Assembly (NCBI GenBank): GCA_034231615.1
Contig: CM067322.1
Coordinates: forward strand, 53,029,118-53,093,117
Direction: 5' to 3'
DNA: 64,000 nt
From: Meghimatium bilineatum
Taxonomy: Eukaryota > Mollusca > Gastropoda > Stylommatophora > Philomycidae
Shown: piece after piece, positions 9,216 to 21,045 of the stretch
Layout: the number at the start of each line of letters is the position of its first letter
How positions within the stretch are numbered: position 1 is the stretch's first letter
Notes under the pieces: model-generated
Database searches by the model: none
Seen by the model: the letters and a program-made list of their open reading frames with translations, nothing else
What the model was told of the DNA's origin: nothing
Made by a program: the position numbers and the translations under genes

Positions 9216-11261
9216 ATTTAAGGAGATTCATGATCACTTACGTCAGCAGAGACGACATGAAGCAAACAATATACTTCATGGAAGTTATTGCTATTGTGAT
9301 CTTATGAGTGACAGAAAACTGACGACAAAGAAGGAGAATATAGCAAATAAAATATTGAACTGGCAGCGGTCAAGCAGTAAAATACATCGCCTTCAGAGAT
9401 AGAAGAAGAGAACCTGCCAGAACTAGACCCCGAGGACATCAATAAACGGAGAAACGTGTGATTGAAATCATGTGTTGAACTGAGAAATTTGCGCCTCTTC
9501 GCGAGCTCATTGTTTTCTCTGTGCGGACACTTTCGCTCCTCTCCAAATAGAAGCACAACAGAAAAGGCGTTAGAAAAAGACGCTTTCGTATTCTTCTTTG
9601 CATCCTCTTCTTCAAACTTTTCAATTTTCTGATATTTTTCCTCTTCTATTTCTAAGCGTCTCATTGCAAGAGCTATTTTTTTCGTCTATGTTTTTTGTAT
9701 CACTCTCTTCATTTCCTTATGTCTTCATTCACACCGTTTCTTTCTCTCCTTAAAGACAACACTGTTAAGGCATTTTTCCGAATCTGAGATGCTATCTGAT
9801 GTTTTCTCACCAGAAACCAATAACGCCCACTGTTTTTTCTTTGAACTCTGAAGGTCTGGAAGTTCTGTTTTAGGTCATGACCTTTATCACGAATTTGTAT
9901 GCTAAAAAGACAGAAAATATGAGATTATACAGGGAACAGATATCTTGCCACACTTTTCTTGTATGTCATTAACTACACCCAGACAATAGAGAGGCACGAC
10001 GTGGAAGGAATTTCTGAAAGAATTTTGATGTTTTGTTTGTGTTTTGGAAGCTGTTTTCTGAAATTGTTAGATGTCACCAGCTAAGCAAGTTCCAGCGCTA
10101 AAATGTAAAAATAAGTTAAGAATACGAAGTATTGCAATGTCTAAAAATACACCAACTCTGCGTTTCGACTAAATGGCTTTTATCATAAACCAACATAAAA
10201 GCACATAAACCAAGACAAGAACGTATGTAGAAAGTCAATACTTAAATAATATTACCTGTATATATAATCATTCTTCTTTGTTGTTTTTCGTTGATATATT
10301 TTTTACCCGTTGTGTTTTTGTTTGATAAATACATTTTAGTTCTTGTGTCGTTTTTGTGTATTTTCAATCATTCACAGATCTACTTTACTCAATTTTCTCA
10401 AGTTTTTTTTCGCTTATTGTATCACAGACTTTCTGTAATCGTATCTCTGCTATCGGAAGCATAGTGCACATTTCAACAGATGATCATATATTTAACATAA
10501 AAAAATAAAAATTTATGTCAGAAGGTGTATCCTGGTCAATACTGAGAAAATATATTTGCCACGGAAATCCATTTTATTAGTTAACGTCTGTTACCTGGTA
10601 CTCCTGACAACTCTTTCGAGTCTATGGCTCAAATGCAGAACCTGGCAGTGAAGCGTATGGTTGGAAAATATAAACGAGCGGCATATATGAATCAAAATAC
10701 GAGTTATCAACAACACAGAATCGGAACGGTTGACAAATGCTGAAGGAGATACTGAATAGGAGATAGGAACACCTATGGACTTGTCCGGAGTGCGATGATC
10801 CTGATCGGACGACTTAGTAACTTGCCAACCAACCATCTGATCATCCAACCATCCCAACCGTGGAACCATATAACCATCTAACACGTACATAGGTGCCAAG
10901 ATCTCATAGTCATAGCGTGCAGCATATAGCTGTTCAAGTTATGTACAAATAAGCACTGGCAATCCTTCTTGTGATTCATATTTGCTGTTCATTTCTTGCA
11001 ACACCACGCTTCACTATCATGTGGTATGGTAGAAAGTCATGAACATGCAAGAAGAAATACATTCCTAACCTTCTACTTGATCTAACTCTTTGACTGAATT
11101 CTAAATATGAGTACGACCTATTGAACAATCACTAGTCAATGTTGCCACTCCGGTAAGTCTGCCTGTTCTTTCATTTTTCATTTCCACAGCAGCAGCATGT
11201 CCAAGCACAAAAGTGAAGGTAAATTTTCAGTACAGAACTCGTCATCAACTCTAACAACTCG
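9216..11261. other. Unassigned DNA
   Basis: About 2 kb with nothing I recognise. A 120-codon minus-strand frame at 9302-9664 starts with a charged stretch (MRRLEIEEEKYQKIEKFEEE) that could form a short helix. No domain, no duplicate and no splice or promoter context supports it. A CCAACCAACCATC patch near 10824 recalls the tail of element H but is too short to assign. Confidence 0.35.
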
Positions 11262-11540
11262 TGTAACCTCTTCTTCTTCTATGTTCGTTATCAAACTCAT
11301 GCATTTATCAGGAAGTATTCTAGAAAACGGAATGCGTTATGCTATGGTTAACAGAGTAATTGCGAAATCTGTGCCTTTCACTAGATAGGAAACATCCTAC
11401 TTCGGCATGATTTCTATGTATCTTTGACCAAATTTTGAAAACTCCACTTCCAATCTTCCTTAAATGTCTCTTACAACATGCGTGGAAGTTAAACAATATT
11501 GTTATTCTTTGCGCAACTTTTGTTTCCCAAAACACACGGG
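11262..11540 (-). mobile_element. Repeat family D copy
   Basis: The plus strand begins TTCTTCTTC and continues with the D signature blocks (GTTCGTTATCAAACTCATGC, GGAATGCGTTATGCTATGG, CTGTGCCTTTC, TTCGGCATG, ACATGCGTGGAAGTTAAAC, TTGTTATTCTTTGC, ACACACGGG). The element is sense on the minus strand with a GAAGAAG tail at 11262. Diverged. Confidence 0.8.
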
Positions 11541-11767
11541 TAACATCAACGACTGACGGCGTAAATTTCCTAAACTGAATCTCTTCAAGCAGACACTGAG
11601 TAGACCTTTACAATAATCTTTAACCATAGATTATAATCGCGCTATTCTCATGTCATTTTTAGCGTAGTTTTATGTTTCTGTTACTGGATTTCTTGACATA
11701 TGTGTTTGTCAAACATGCCAAATCGACCCAGTCTCTATTACTTTTATATATATATATATAAAATATA

Positions 11768-12045
11768 CATAATTCATTCATTTTATTTTTGCGCTGAAGT
11801 TAGCGCATAGGGCAGAGGTCAGAACTCTCCAATTCTGTCTGTTCAAAGCTATTCTGAGCAGTTCTTGAATAGTATGAATATTGGTTGTTTTACTTTCTCT
11901 AAGTATTGTTCTTCTGAGTGTTTCTTTTGGTCTACCCCTGGCTCTTTTGCCTGTAGTTATCCATTCAAGAGATTGGTGGTGTATTCTGTTGGTGTCTGCG
12001 CGTAGGACATGCCCGATGTAGGACCAACGGTGTTTTCTCATAACA
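11768..12045 (-). mobile_element. LINE C-terminal fragment, family C
   Basis: The minus-strand ORF 11778-12041 encodes the extreme C-terminus of a non-LTR retrotransposon protein: MRKHRWSYIGHVLRAD, then GKRARGRPKETLRRTILRES, ending WRVLTSALCA. In this group the Y-I-GHVLR / GKR-x-RGRPK-x-T-x-RRT / W-x-x-L-x-x-ALCA order is typical. A short ATTCATTC on the plus strand at the 3' end suggests an (AATG)n tail. 5'-truncated. Confidence 0.85.
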
Positions 12046-12181
12046 TCTGTGATGAAATTATATATATATAAACTTGTATATCGGTCCGTTTAAAATTTGT
12101 TGGGACATCAAATGCTTTATTTATAAAACAAAACAAAAAGTTATTTATCTCAATTCATCTTTCAGTCTATCTATATATCTT

Positions 12182-13027
12182 TAAAAATATAGAAGAAATA
12201 CCAGGACTCAAGATCAATGGGAAAATAATAAACAACATTAGATATGCAGATGACACTGTTCTTTTAGCAGAAAGTGAACATGAACTACAAAGACTAATAG
12301 ATCAAGTCAATAAATCAAGTAATGAATATGGACTGGATATAAACATTCAAAAAACAAAAACCATGATAATCAGCAAAGACACAGAAGAACATGAGGTAAA
12401 TATAAACATACAGGGAGAGAAACTACAACAAGTAAAACAGTATCAATATCTTGGACACATAGTCACAAATGATGGCAGATATGAAACAGAAGTTAAAAGG
12501 AGAATAGGAATGGCTAAAAGTACCTTCAATGACATGAGGAAATTATTAATATCTAAACAAATTACAAACAAGTTAAAAATGAGAATGATAAAATGCTACA
12601 TCTTTTCCATATTAATGTACGGCTCAGAAACATGGACACTAAATAAACAATTAGAAGACAAAATTGATGCCTTTGAGATGTGGGTATATAGAAGAATAGG
12701 GAGAACATCATGGAAAGAGAAGAAAACAAATAAATAGGTGCTAAAGACACTTAAAATGAAGAAAGAACTACTAAGAGAAATAACGATCAGGCAAATAAAA
12801 TACTTTGGACACATTAAAAGACATGACACCTATTTGAAGACCTTACTTGAGGGTAAAGTTAAAGGGAAGCGAGCAAGAGGTAGGCAGAGATACAAGTGGG
12901 AGAGTAACATTACACGATGGACAGGTTACAGTATAGCAGAGTGCACCACCAAGACAAGAGACAGGAGATGTTGGAGATATGTTGCAACCAACCCTCGTTG
13001 CGGAGACGGCACTTGATGATGATGATG
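12182..13027 (+). mobile_element. LINE fragment with RT catalytic box, family F
   Basis: Reading from 12186 the frame gives IEEIPGLKINGKIINNIRYA then DDTVLLAES. YADD is the RT catalytic box. It continues through YQYLGHIVTND, YGSETWTLNKQ, FEMWVYRRIGRTSWKEKK, then a single in-frame TAG at 12735-12737, and resumes in the same frame with LREITIRQIKYFGHIKRH, GKRARGRQRYKW and ITRWTG to 13016. The 3' end is GAGACGGCACTT followed by (GAT)n. A 9-bp TSD ATATATCTT flanks it (12173-12181, 13028-13036). 5'-truncated within the RT and dead, but only lightly damaged. Confidence 0.93.
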
Positions 13028-13429
13028 ATATATCTTGAAATCAATTTACAATTGCCAGATTTTCTGAACAATTGAAGAATATGTTGTGTGTATTCCACAG
13101 GACATTGTTTTTAAATTATTGTGTAATTTTTAGTCAATTATATATTTTAATTAACTTTACTATAGATAGAGGATCGCTATGGTATAGTGGCTAACGCATT
13201 TAACTAGTGTTCACATGGTCGTAGATTAAAAATGGGACCGTGACTTCTTTTTGTGCAAGCATTTTTTCCCCGATCTTTTGAAGCAATAAAGCTACCTGCT
13301 ACAATCTGGTAACATATTGTACTTTTTGTAAATGCTGTCCTGTCGAGAGGGTTAGATTATAAATATAGGCACCTAATAAAATCATAAGCAATTTTAATCC
13401 TGTTTCTGGGCTAATTGAAACGGATCGAG
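13028..13429. other. Unassigned DNA with weak tRNA-like sequence
   Basis: At 13175-13250 TATGGTATAGTGGCTAACGC is A-box-like, but the expected B box is degenerate (GTAGATTAAAAATGGG). It may be an eroded SINE head; nothing else seen. Confidence 0.3.
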
Positions 13430-13506
13430 CTACGACACGTGTCGAAACCCCGGCCAAGTTTCCCGAGTCGGGTCTATTTGACTGGCCCAATAGCCTCTCT
13501 GCCATA
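13430..13506 (-). mobile_element. tRNA-derived SINE head (family N)
   Basis: The minus strand reads TGGCAGAGAGGC (A-box form TGGCNNAGNGG), a GC-rich middle with an extra-arm-like CGACTCGGGAAACTTGG, then GGGGTTTCGACAC near the B-box position. A long variable arm suggests a Leu/Ser-type tRNA origin. I do not think it is a functional tRNA: the B box is imperfect and the acceptor stem is not evident. Confidence 0.5.
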
Positions 13507-13837
13507 TAAAAGTGGTTGATTTTTCTTATTAAGTTTTAATTTTACTAGGAACATACTCTGATTAAGTAACGGTCACAATTCACACCAACTTATGATTTTA
13601 ATATTCAGTAGTTAATGTCGTTTGTTGACCATTTATCAACAAATGATCTGTGATTCTTGTATCTCTTCAATTTAAAGAGTACAAAGCGTATGCGTTAATT
13701 AGCCAGTGTTGATATAATATAGTTCGTATCATAAGGTTGTGCTGCTGGTTCACCTCGCATATTATACAGTATCAGATGAACGCAATCTTGCAGGATATGG
13801 AAATTCAAACAAAATTTCTGATTCAAACATAATTAGC
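13507..13837. other. Unassigned AT-rich DNA
   Basis: Nothing recognised. Confidence 0.4.
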
Positions 13838-14110
13838 AACACAAAAACCAGAACGAAAGTCATGTATCCGTTGATGGGATTCGACAGGGGAACAACTAAT
13901 AGCAACAATGTGATCTGACATGCACGCTGAAAGAGACGACGACGGGCGTCTCTGTGGGTAACGTTTGTTATTCATAGATATAGGGTCAAAGTGACTTAGA
14001 AACCACGACCTCGGATGTGTCGAGCCACAAAAATAATATATCACAGGTAAACTGTCAAATATTTCACGACACATTCACAAAGCTATGAACCATTTTACAA
14101 CACGTTCAGT
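13838..14110 (+). mobile_element. Repeat family D copy, diverged
   Basis: D blocks in order: AGCAACAATGTG, ATAGATATAGGGTCAAAGTG, GAAACCACGACCTCGGATGT, AGCTATGAACCATTTTACAA. A weak partial re-duplication (AGTTATTAACCATTGCACAG) lies at its right end. Confidence 0.65.
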
Positions 14111-14169
14111 AAGTTATTAACCATTGCACAGAGCATTCAGTTATCCGAACTACATCATGCTAATAAACA

Positions 14170-14445
14170 TAAGTTTGAGAACAGAACAGTAGAACAGAAC
14201 AGAAGAACGGAACAGTAGAACAGAATAGAAGAACAGAACAGAAGAACAAAACAGAAGAAAAGAGCAGAAGAGCAGATAACAAAAGAACAGAACAGAAGAA
14301 CATAACAGAGAAGAAAACAAAGACCAGAACAAAAGAACAAATCAGAGGAATAGAACAAAAGAACACATCAGAGAAACAGAACAGTAGAACAGAACAGAAG
14401 AAAAGAATAGAAGACGGAATAGAAGAACAGACCAGGAGAAGATAA
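14170..14445. repeat. Purine-rich array of GAACAGAAC/AGAAG motifs
   Basis: Tandem AGAACAGAAC/AGAAGAACAG units of 5-10 bp for about 270 bp with strong strand asymmetry (almost no T). All three minus frames are open because the complement is TTC/TGT-rich. Confidence 0.9.
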
Positions 14446-14789
14446 CAAAATATTGACGAAGTAGGCTAGGAAATTAAAAACATAAATACTGTAAAGTAGC
14501 CAGTCTTCAAACAACTAGATACTGAACGAGTACTAGCTGTGGGAAGAAGCAACTATACCATGCATGTGTTTGTCACAATTTGACGATGAGAAACATGACC
14601 AAATTAGTAGAAAACATAGATATATTTATATCGCGTTCAGTGAAGATTAACGCAGTTTACATGATAATCACTTTCATTTAACGTGCCACAAATATACGTC
14701 TCAAAATAATTATGAAAGAATAGGCCAACATATGATGGCATAATTAGATATGTTTTAGGTACCTGTGTGTTTCCATGGCCCGAAATGGG
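14446..14789. other. Unassigned AT-rich DNA
   Basis: Nothing recognised. Confidence 0.4.
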
Positions 14790-15335
14790 GGAAAATAATA
14801 GAGACACCTTCCATGCGTGTCCTTAAACGCGAATAATGAGGTTGGGGAAGTGGGATGAGTTGGTTGTCCCATCCTATAGAGGGTATAGTTAAAAAAGTAA
14901 AGTAAAGAAAAGTTACCCATATTATTTATTAAAGACGTAGGGGTGTGAGATGTTAGCAATCTCACATTTCAGTGGCTCTACTATCTGAGGGCGGTAGCTA
15001 TCTCCTCTCCCTCGCAGTATTTACTTCCCGGATTAATCTGGTAACAATGTTAAGACTTGGTCGACCCGGGAGCCGTTGCCATCTGAAAAACATTTCCGCC
15101 TCAACTGGGGAATGAACCCAAGACATATGCTAAGCCAGGGCGTTAACCACTGCGCTACGCGCCCCCTCCCACCACAAGAGAGTATAGAGCGGATGACGTC
15201 GGATGTGTTCGGCTAAGTCGCACAGATATCGCAGCAACGCTGTAAACCACGATACAGTGTGTTATGTTCTCTGGACTACAACATACTAATCTGCAGGAAT
15301 TTGAGAACGAACTCAGAAGAAGAACATAGTCCATC
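14790..15335 (+). mobile_element. Repeat family D copy, split by a SINE
   Basis: The left part (to 14888) carries GAGGTTGGGGAAGTGGGATG and CCATCCTATAGAGGGTATAG. The right part (from 15177) resumes with GACGTCGGATGTGTTCGG, GCACAGATATCGCAGCAACG, CTGTAAACCACGATACAGTG and ends GAGAACGAACTCAGAAGAAG. SINE copy 2 lies between. Confidence 0.85.
14889..15176 (-). mobile_element. tRNA-derived SINE (copy 2), nested in D
   Basis: Full-length member of the family at 47-310: the tail side at 14889 is TTAAAAAAGTAAAGTAAAG and the head ends at GCGCTACGCGCCCC. An 11-bp target duplication with one mismatch (AGAGGGTATAG at 14878-14888, AGAGAGTATAG at 15177-15187) lies in D sequence on both sides, so the SINE is younger than its host repeat. 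Confidence 0.9.
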
Positions 15336-15528
15336 AGTTCAAGAACAGTGGAAGACGGAGTGACGCCAGTCCTTTTTGTCTGTCCATCAATACATCTATT
15401 GTATTTTTTCTATGCTTTTGCTGTAAGGCTTCGCAGTGCTTGAATAATTGAAAGAATGTCAGTCCTTGTTTTGTAGAGTAATCGGGTGCTCACTCCTATC
15501 TTCCTAAACCGAGGAGAACGGAAAGAAA

Positions 15529-15575
<47 letters not shown>

Positions 15576-16633
15576 ATTAATTCCGCCGCTGGTAATTGTA
15601 GTTAATCTGGACCGTTAAGAATGCAATACCTACTTCTGATCATAGTACAGCCAAGAAAATAACTACAGCAACATAACGTTGGCCGATGGGGGGTCCATCT
15701 TGAATATGATACGCTATCCAAAGTAATATAAATCTTCTGAAAGATACACATATAAGATATGAGAAGCTGAGTATGTATACAACACAGATCATCACATAAC
15801 ACACATAATGAACATGATGATTAAATAACATCTTCAACGAATTCATGTTCATTCTAACCATGGTCTTTTCTACAATAACACTTCTGGAACTACAACACTG
15901 CGCGTAACCGCCTGAGTCTATTCGAACATTTTATTGACTTGTAACACAAATTACACAGAAAGCGATCAATACAAAATTTGGAGTAGCCTTTCGTAGTGAT
16001 GAGGAGTGACGTAGTTTGATAGACCCGCTACTGTCGAAAGGTTACGATCCTGACCGATCGTTCAGGAAAACTAAAATGTCGTGTGGAAGGAAGTCCAGAT
16101 TACAAGTTGTTGACGTACATTAGATTATGGCCAACTTCAACTGCTGTCCCCACGGAGCAGGTTAAGAGACTTTTTCACTAAGAGGTCCCAGCATCTGATA
16201 AAGACATTCGGAGTCAACAAACCGGCAGCCGGTCTCTTCTTATACAGCACTCTGCCGGCTCTGCTGATTGAGTTATATAAAAAGCGATAACGAATAGAAC
16301 TTTTCTTTTCCTCCAGGGACGAATTCTTTTTAAGAGTTGGTGTGTGGGTATGTGTGTGGGTATGTGTGTGGGGAGAAAAGATAGTGTGCGATGGAATCTT
16401 AATTTGGGTCTTGGGGAATGGAAAACGTGTGGCTATACCCATTAGAGACAACTAGGCCCACATAATGACATACACACGCACAAGCACATATGTACACACA
16501 TAGAGTTAGCGAAATGGCTGGCTTACACACATGTGACATAGACATATGTATACAGACACTAATACTGATAAACCAGGAAACAAACTATCTGTACACATCG
16601 TCCTTCATAAATGTATCTTTACTGGCAAATGTT
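15336..16633. other. Unassigned DNA with a pure (TA)n microsatellite
   Basis: (TA)n at about 15530-15575 and a short (TG)n near 16340-16372. No gene recognised. Confidence 0.45.
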
Positions 16634-17187
<554 letters not shown>

Positions 17188-17190
17188 AGT

Positions 17191-17902
17191 GGGGAGTTTC
17201 CGTAAACTATACTACTGTTTGCGTTATTGCTATCCTCAACCACGAGAAAAGAAACGACACAAAAAGAGGTGCCGCAGATAGAGTGTTGAATACTTTAAAT
17301 ACGATTTCATGTTCCCACATTACAAAAATTGCCGTTGTGTGCTTTAGTGGTGGCTTTATGGCCTTTCACTGAGGATATGAACCAGGGAGATTAAGTGAGC
17401 ATTTTTTAGAAATGGTCACTATCCACAAAAACACAAAAAAAACTTTCCAAGGTTAAAACCTTTTCCCCACAACCGACTTACCGAAGACGTATCTGCAGCC
17501 CTGGTTAGGAAGCGTTAGTCTGTAAGTCTATACGAACGGAGGTGGTTGAAGGACATGTTTTGAGAAACGCTGCTTTACAGTAAACACCCTAATGAGCGGA
17601 GACGACTATTGATCCGCGCTAAATGTTTCATCTACAATGTCTGTCTATCATTGATAAAAGATGTTAAAAATATGAAGAGGAAATATAATGTCTCCCTCGT
17701 AAAGTCTTGCATTTGCTAGTAGCAAATAACCTACGATTACTTAGATGTTAGATATTGCTGTCTAACGAGGGTAGACTACGTGGCTAAATGGAAAAAGTTG
17801 CTGCAATGAACGCGTACGCAGGAAATTATTTCAGACCGGAAATGTCACGGCGGACATTTTCTAAGATACATGGACATGTCGTTTTATACTGCTCATTCTT
17901 AC
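17191..17902. other. Unassigned DNA
   Basis: Nothing recognised; moderate GC, no long frame. Confidence 0.4.
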
Positions 17903-18945
17903 CATAAACACCTTAAACAAGTAAATGAGTTCACTTACTTAGGAAGCATTATATCGAGTGAAGGGAAAACCAGTAAAGAGATACAAAATAGATGCAACCT
18001 CTTCTTCTTTCGTTCACTTGAAACATGTCTATATCTGTAATTCTGTCTCCTTAATAAAACTCACTGTCTTTTGTAGTTCATACAGTGTCCCATAGAGTTT
18101 TGATTCCAGTGTTGTTTCCTCTGGCCAATATGTCTGCCTCAGAGTTTCATGCTCAGAACACTCTTGAAGTATATGTTTGGCACTATGTGCTGCCTGTCCA
18201 CATGTACACATGGCTGTGTTGCCAATCTTGAACTTTGTATACATGTGACTGCGGAGTCGGTTGTGTCCTGTTCTGAGACGTAGAATTATAACTTGTTCTG
18301 ATCTGTTCATATTGTGATAGTCATCTTGTGTTGGTGTTTGTGGTTTTCTTATTTACTTTATCATCTGTTTTTTCTGATGGTAGGTGATTGGTATATCTGG
18401 TTGATAGATGCAACAAAACATACCAGATCCTAGGACAGATGACACGCATTTTCAAGAACAAAAATGTAAACATAGACACTAAAGTTGCATTATACAAGAC
18501 TATTATTATTCCATCACTATGCTACCAGTGCCAAACCTGGACAATGACGGCACAAGACAAAAGAAAAATAGTGACAACAGAAATGACATGTCTACGAAGA
18601 ATACTCGGAGTGTCATTAAGAGATAGAATTAGAAACGATAACATCAGACAGATAACCAAAACAATACCAGTATTGGAACACATCAAAAGACAGCAGATCA
18701 AGTGGTTTTCACACGCTTCCAGACTACCAACATATAGCATGCCACAAATGGCCATGACACATAGACATAACGGTTATAAAGCCAGAGGCAGACCATGTAA
18801 AAGATGGATCACAGAAATCAAAGAAGCCACAGGAACAAGCTTACAAACAGCGCACAAGAAGGCCATCTCCAGAGAACTCTTCCACCCCTGACGCTGCAAG
18901 GCAAACAAGGGACACAGCGTATAGATAGATAGATAGATACATTCT
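17903..18945 (+). mobile_element. LINE fragment, family G, split by a family E insertion
   Basis: The left piece encodes LKQVNEFTYLGSIISSEGKT then SKEIQNRCN up to 17998. The frame resumes at 18404-18414 (RCN again, the duplicated target) with KTYQILGQMTRIFKNKN, CYQCQTWTMTAQDKRK, TCLRRILGVSLRDRIRN, IKWFSHASRLPTYSMPQMAM and KARGRPCKRWITEIKEAT, ending after ISRELFHP at about 18891. The 3' end is GGACACAGCGTATAGATAGATAG, a (GATA)n tail. This is the C-terminal part of a LINE ORF with no palm domain. Apart from the insertion the reading frame is intact. Confidence 0.92.
17999..18403 (-). mobile_element. LINE 3' end, family E, nested in family G
   Basis: The minus-strand ORF (18310 to 18029) gives MNRSEQVIILRLRTGHNRLR, then C-T-C-G-Q-A-A-H-S-A-K-H-I-L-Q-E-C, then TLYELQKTVSFIKETELQI. 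The L-R-T-GHN-R-L and C-x-C-x4-H-x3-H-x4-C pattern is the C-terminal tail that follows RNase H in this LINE type. The 3' tail is GAACGAAAGAAGAAGAG. A perfect 11-bp target duplication ATAGATGCAAC at 17988-17998 and 18404-18414 marks a 5'-truncated 405-bp insertion. Confidence 0.93.
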
Positions 18946-19435
18946 TACCTATCTAGATATTGGTCCACCTTTTCTAATCTCTTTCTTACAGCCATCTACA
19001 ATATAACAATAAACCGTCACACTATATTGGCCTCTCATTTCCCACATCTGTCTATTTTTATTTCATTAATTTTCCATTAGTTTACAACAATCCTCTCACC
19101 ATCTTCCAAGCGAAGCACTATAGCTGTTTTCTTGTACCAGTTTCAATGCAGAAAAGAAGCTGTCGCTGAATAAAGACATGAACGAATCGAGCACTGACAA
19201 TCAGCTGGACTTAACCCGCTATCAAATACTGTTTAACGTCCTGGCCGACACAATCTGTAAGGTAAATCAAAATGAAGCTGACATTTTCCCTGCATGGATT
19301 CAAGATCATGAGTGAAACCTCAACTCATCCCACTCGGCACATGAGAGCTGGGAGATATCACTGCCTGGCACTATTCTGCTGCGTATTTTAATTGAATCTA
19401 GTCGCATAATGTGATCTGATACATGTTTAAATAAC
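18946..19435. other. Unassigned DNA
   Basis: No gene recognised. 19436-19508 is a degenerate piece of the ATCTATATCACGACT array that dominates 21765-22595. Confidence 0.4.
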
Positions 19436-19509
19436 CTACAATTTCATCACTATAATCTATATCAATCACAATCTACATCGTAATAATCTACATTATGATA
19501 ATCTATACT

Positions 19510-19953
19510 CATCATCATCATCAAGTGCCATCTCCGTAACGAAAATTTGCTGCAACAGAATTTAATATCACATGTTTCTGTATCACTGCCTACCTCTTGC
19601 TCGCCTCCCAGCGACTTTACCCTCAAATAAGGATTTCAACAAATGTCATGTCTTTTAATATGTCCTCTATATTTTATTTGTTTGAACTTTATTTCCTTTA
19701 ATATTTTTTTCTTCATACGAAGTGTTGTTAAAACCTCTTTCTTTTATACACTTTTCCATGATATTCTCCATATTCTTCTATATACCCACATTTCAAATGC
19801 ATCAATTATATCTTTTAATTGTTTGTATATTTTCTATGTTTCTAAGCCATACATTAATATTGTATACATGTAACATTTTATAATTCTCATTTTTTAGCTT
19901 GTATGTATTTGTTAAATGTTAATATTTTTCCTCATGTCATTGAAATTGCTGCT
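19510..19953 (-). mobile_element. LINE fragment, family F
   Basis: Minus-strand homologue of 12182-13027: (ATG/CAT)n tail at 19509-19522 next to AAGTGCCATCTCCGTAACG, then sequence complementary to GRQ..W, YFGHIKRH, RR..R.SWK and the FNDMRK block up to 19953. Several indels; not coding. Confidence 0.85.
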
Positions 19954-20037
19954 CATAAAAAATGAAATGTACTCTAGAGAATACCTAACGAAAAACGATC
20001 AAATTCGAATCCATTAACATCTGCGGATTAAGGAATC

Positions 20038-20320
20038 TTCTTCTTTTTCTTCTGCATTCGTTTTCAAACTCCTGCAGACCAGCAGGTTGTAGTCTGGAGA
20101 ACGTAATGCGTTGTGCCATGGTTTACAGGATTGCTGCGATATCTGCGCCTTTCGGCCTGAATCATCCTATTTCAGCATGGCTTTGGGTCACTGACCCTAT
20201 ATGGGATGGGACAGTCAACTCCATCCCATAACCTCCTTATTAACATTTTACGACATGTGTGGAAGATAAACAGTGTCGCTATTCTTTGCTCCCCTTTCGG
20301 GCCCGGCAACACACGGGCGG
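20038..20320 (-). mobile_element. Repeat family D copy, near full length
   Basis: One of the best D copies. Plus-strand order: CTTCTTTTTCTTCTGCATTCG, CTGCAGACCAGCAGGTTGTAG, GTTGTGCCATGGTTTACAGG, ATATCTGCGCCTTTCGGCC, CTGACCCTATATGGGATGG, CCATCCCATAACCTCCTTA, CATGTGTGGAAGATAAACAG, CTATTCTTTGCTCCCC, GGCAACACACGGGC. The element sense is minus with a GAAGAAG-type tail. Confidence 0.88.
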
Positions 20321-20389
20321 GAATAAGGAATAAAGCTGAAGATCTAATAGAGGAAACGAAAAATGCAACATTAAACTACTATGACTAGC

Positions 20390-20600
20390 ACATACCAGTA
20401 TTGGAACATATCAAAAGACTACAGATCAAGTGGTTTTCAAACACGTCCAGACTACCAACAGACAGCATGCCACAGATGGCAATGACACATAGAAATAACG
20501 GCTAGAAAGCCAGAGGCAGACCATGTAAAAGATGGACCACAGAAATCAAAGAAGCTACTGAAACAAGCTTACAAACAGCACACAAGAAGGACAACTCCAT
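20390..20600 (+). mobile_element. LINE fragment, family G (short)
   Basis: Nearly identical at DNA level to 18660-18870 (CAGTATTGGAACATATCAAA; TGCCACAGATGGCAATGACA; GGCAGACCATGTAAAAGATGG), with an in-frame TAG near 20504. Truncated at both ends. Confidence 0.88.
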
Positions 20601-21045
20601 CTTCAGTCACTGTCATCAAGTCGCAGTCGGCACAAATAAGTCCACCAGCAGCATCAATACAATGGTGGCATTAGCGTCTCATGCTACTACAGAGTATTTC
20701 GAAAACAAAATTGGGATATTGCGTTCCATTCTGATGTCATACTGCTGAACTCTTGTATTCACTTTATCTCAAGCCTGATCAATGGGGTTGTTGTGAGGAG
20801 AGTTTGTAGGTAAATCCAGTACAAGAATAGGTTGCTGGGCTTAGAACTATATGGCTACATTAGCAATGTGGGGAATATATTTTCATGTTCTATGTTTAAA
20901 TCATGTTCTGCGATTTTGCTGATTATCATTGTTCAAAAAAGTTGTTCTTGAATTTTTATATATAAACCATATATTTTACTTGACTTATTGACTTCATCTA
21001 TTAGCCTTTGTAGTTTCTGTTCACCTTCTGCTAAATGAACTGCTA
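20601..21045. other. Unassigned DNA
   Basis: Nothing recognised. Confidence 0.4.

Noticed and set aside
9302..9664. 120-codon minus-strand frame with a charged N-terminus
   Set aside because: No domain, no repeat partner and low-complexity flanks; kept only as a note in the gap entry.
13430..13506. Functional tRNA gene
   Set aside because: The A box is good but the B box is imperfect, and no 7-bp acceptor stem was found; SINE head preferred. The same holds for the heads at 34121, 49800 and 56830.
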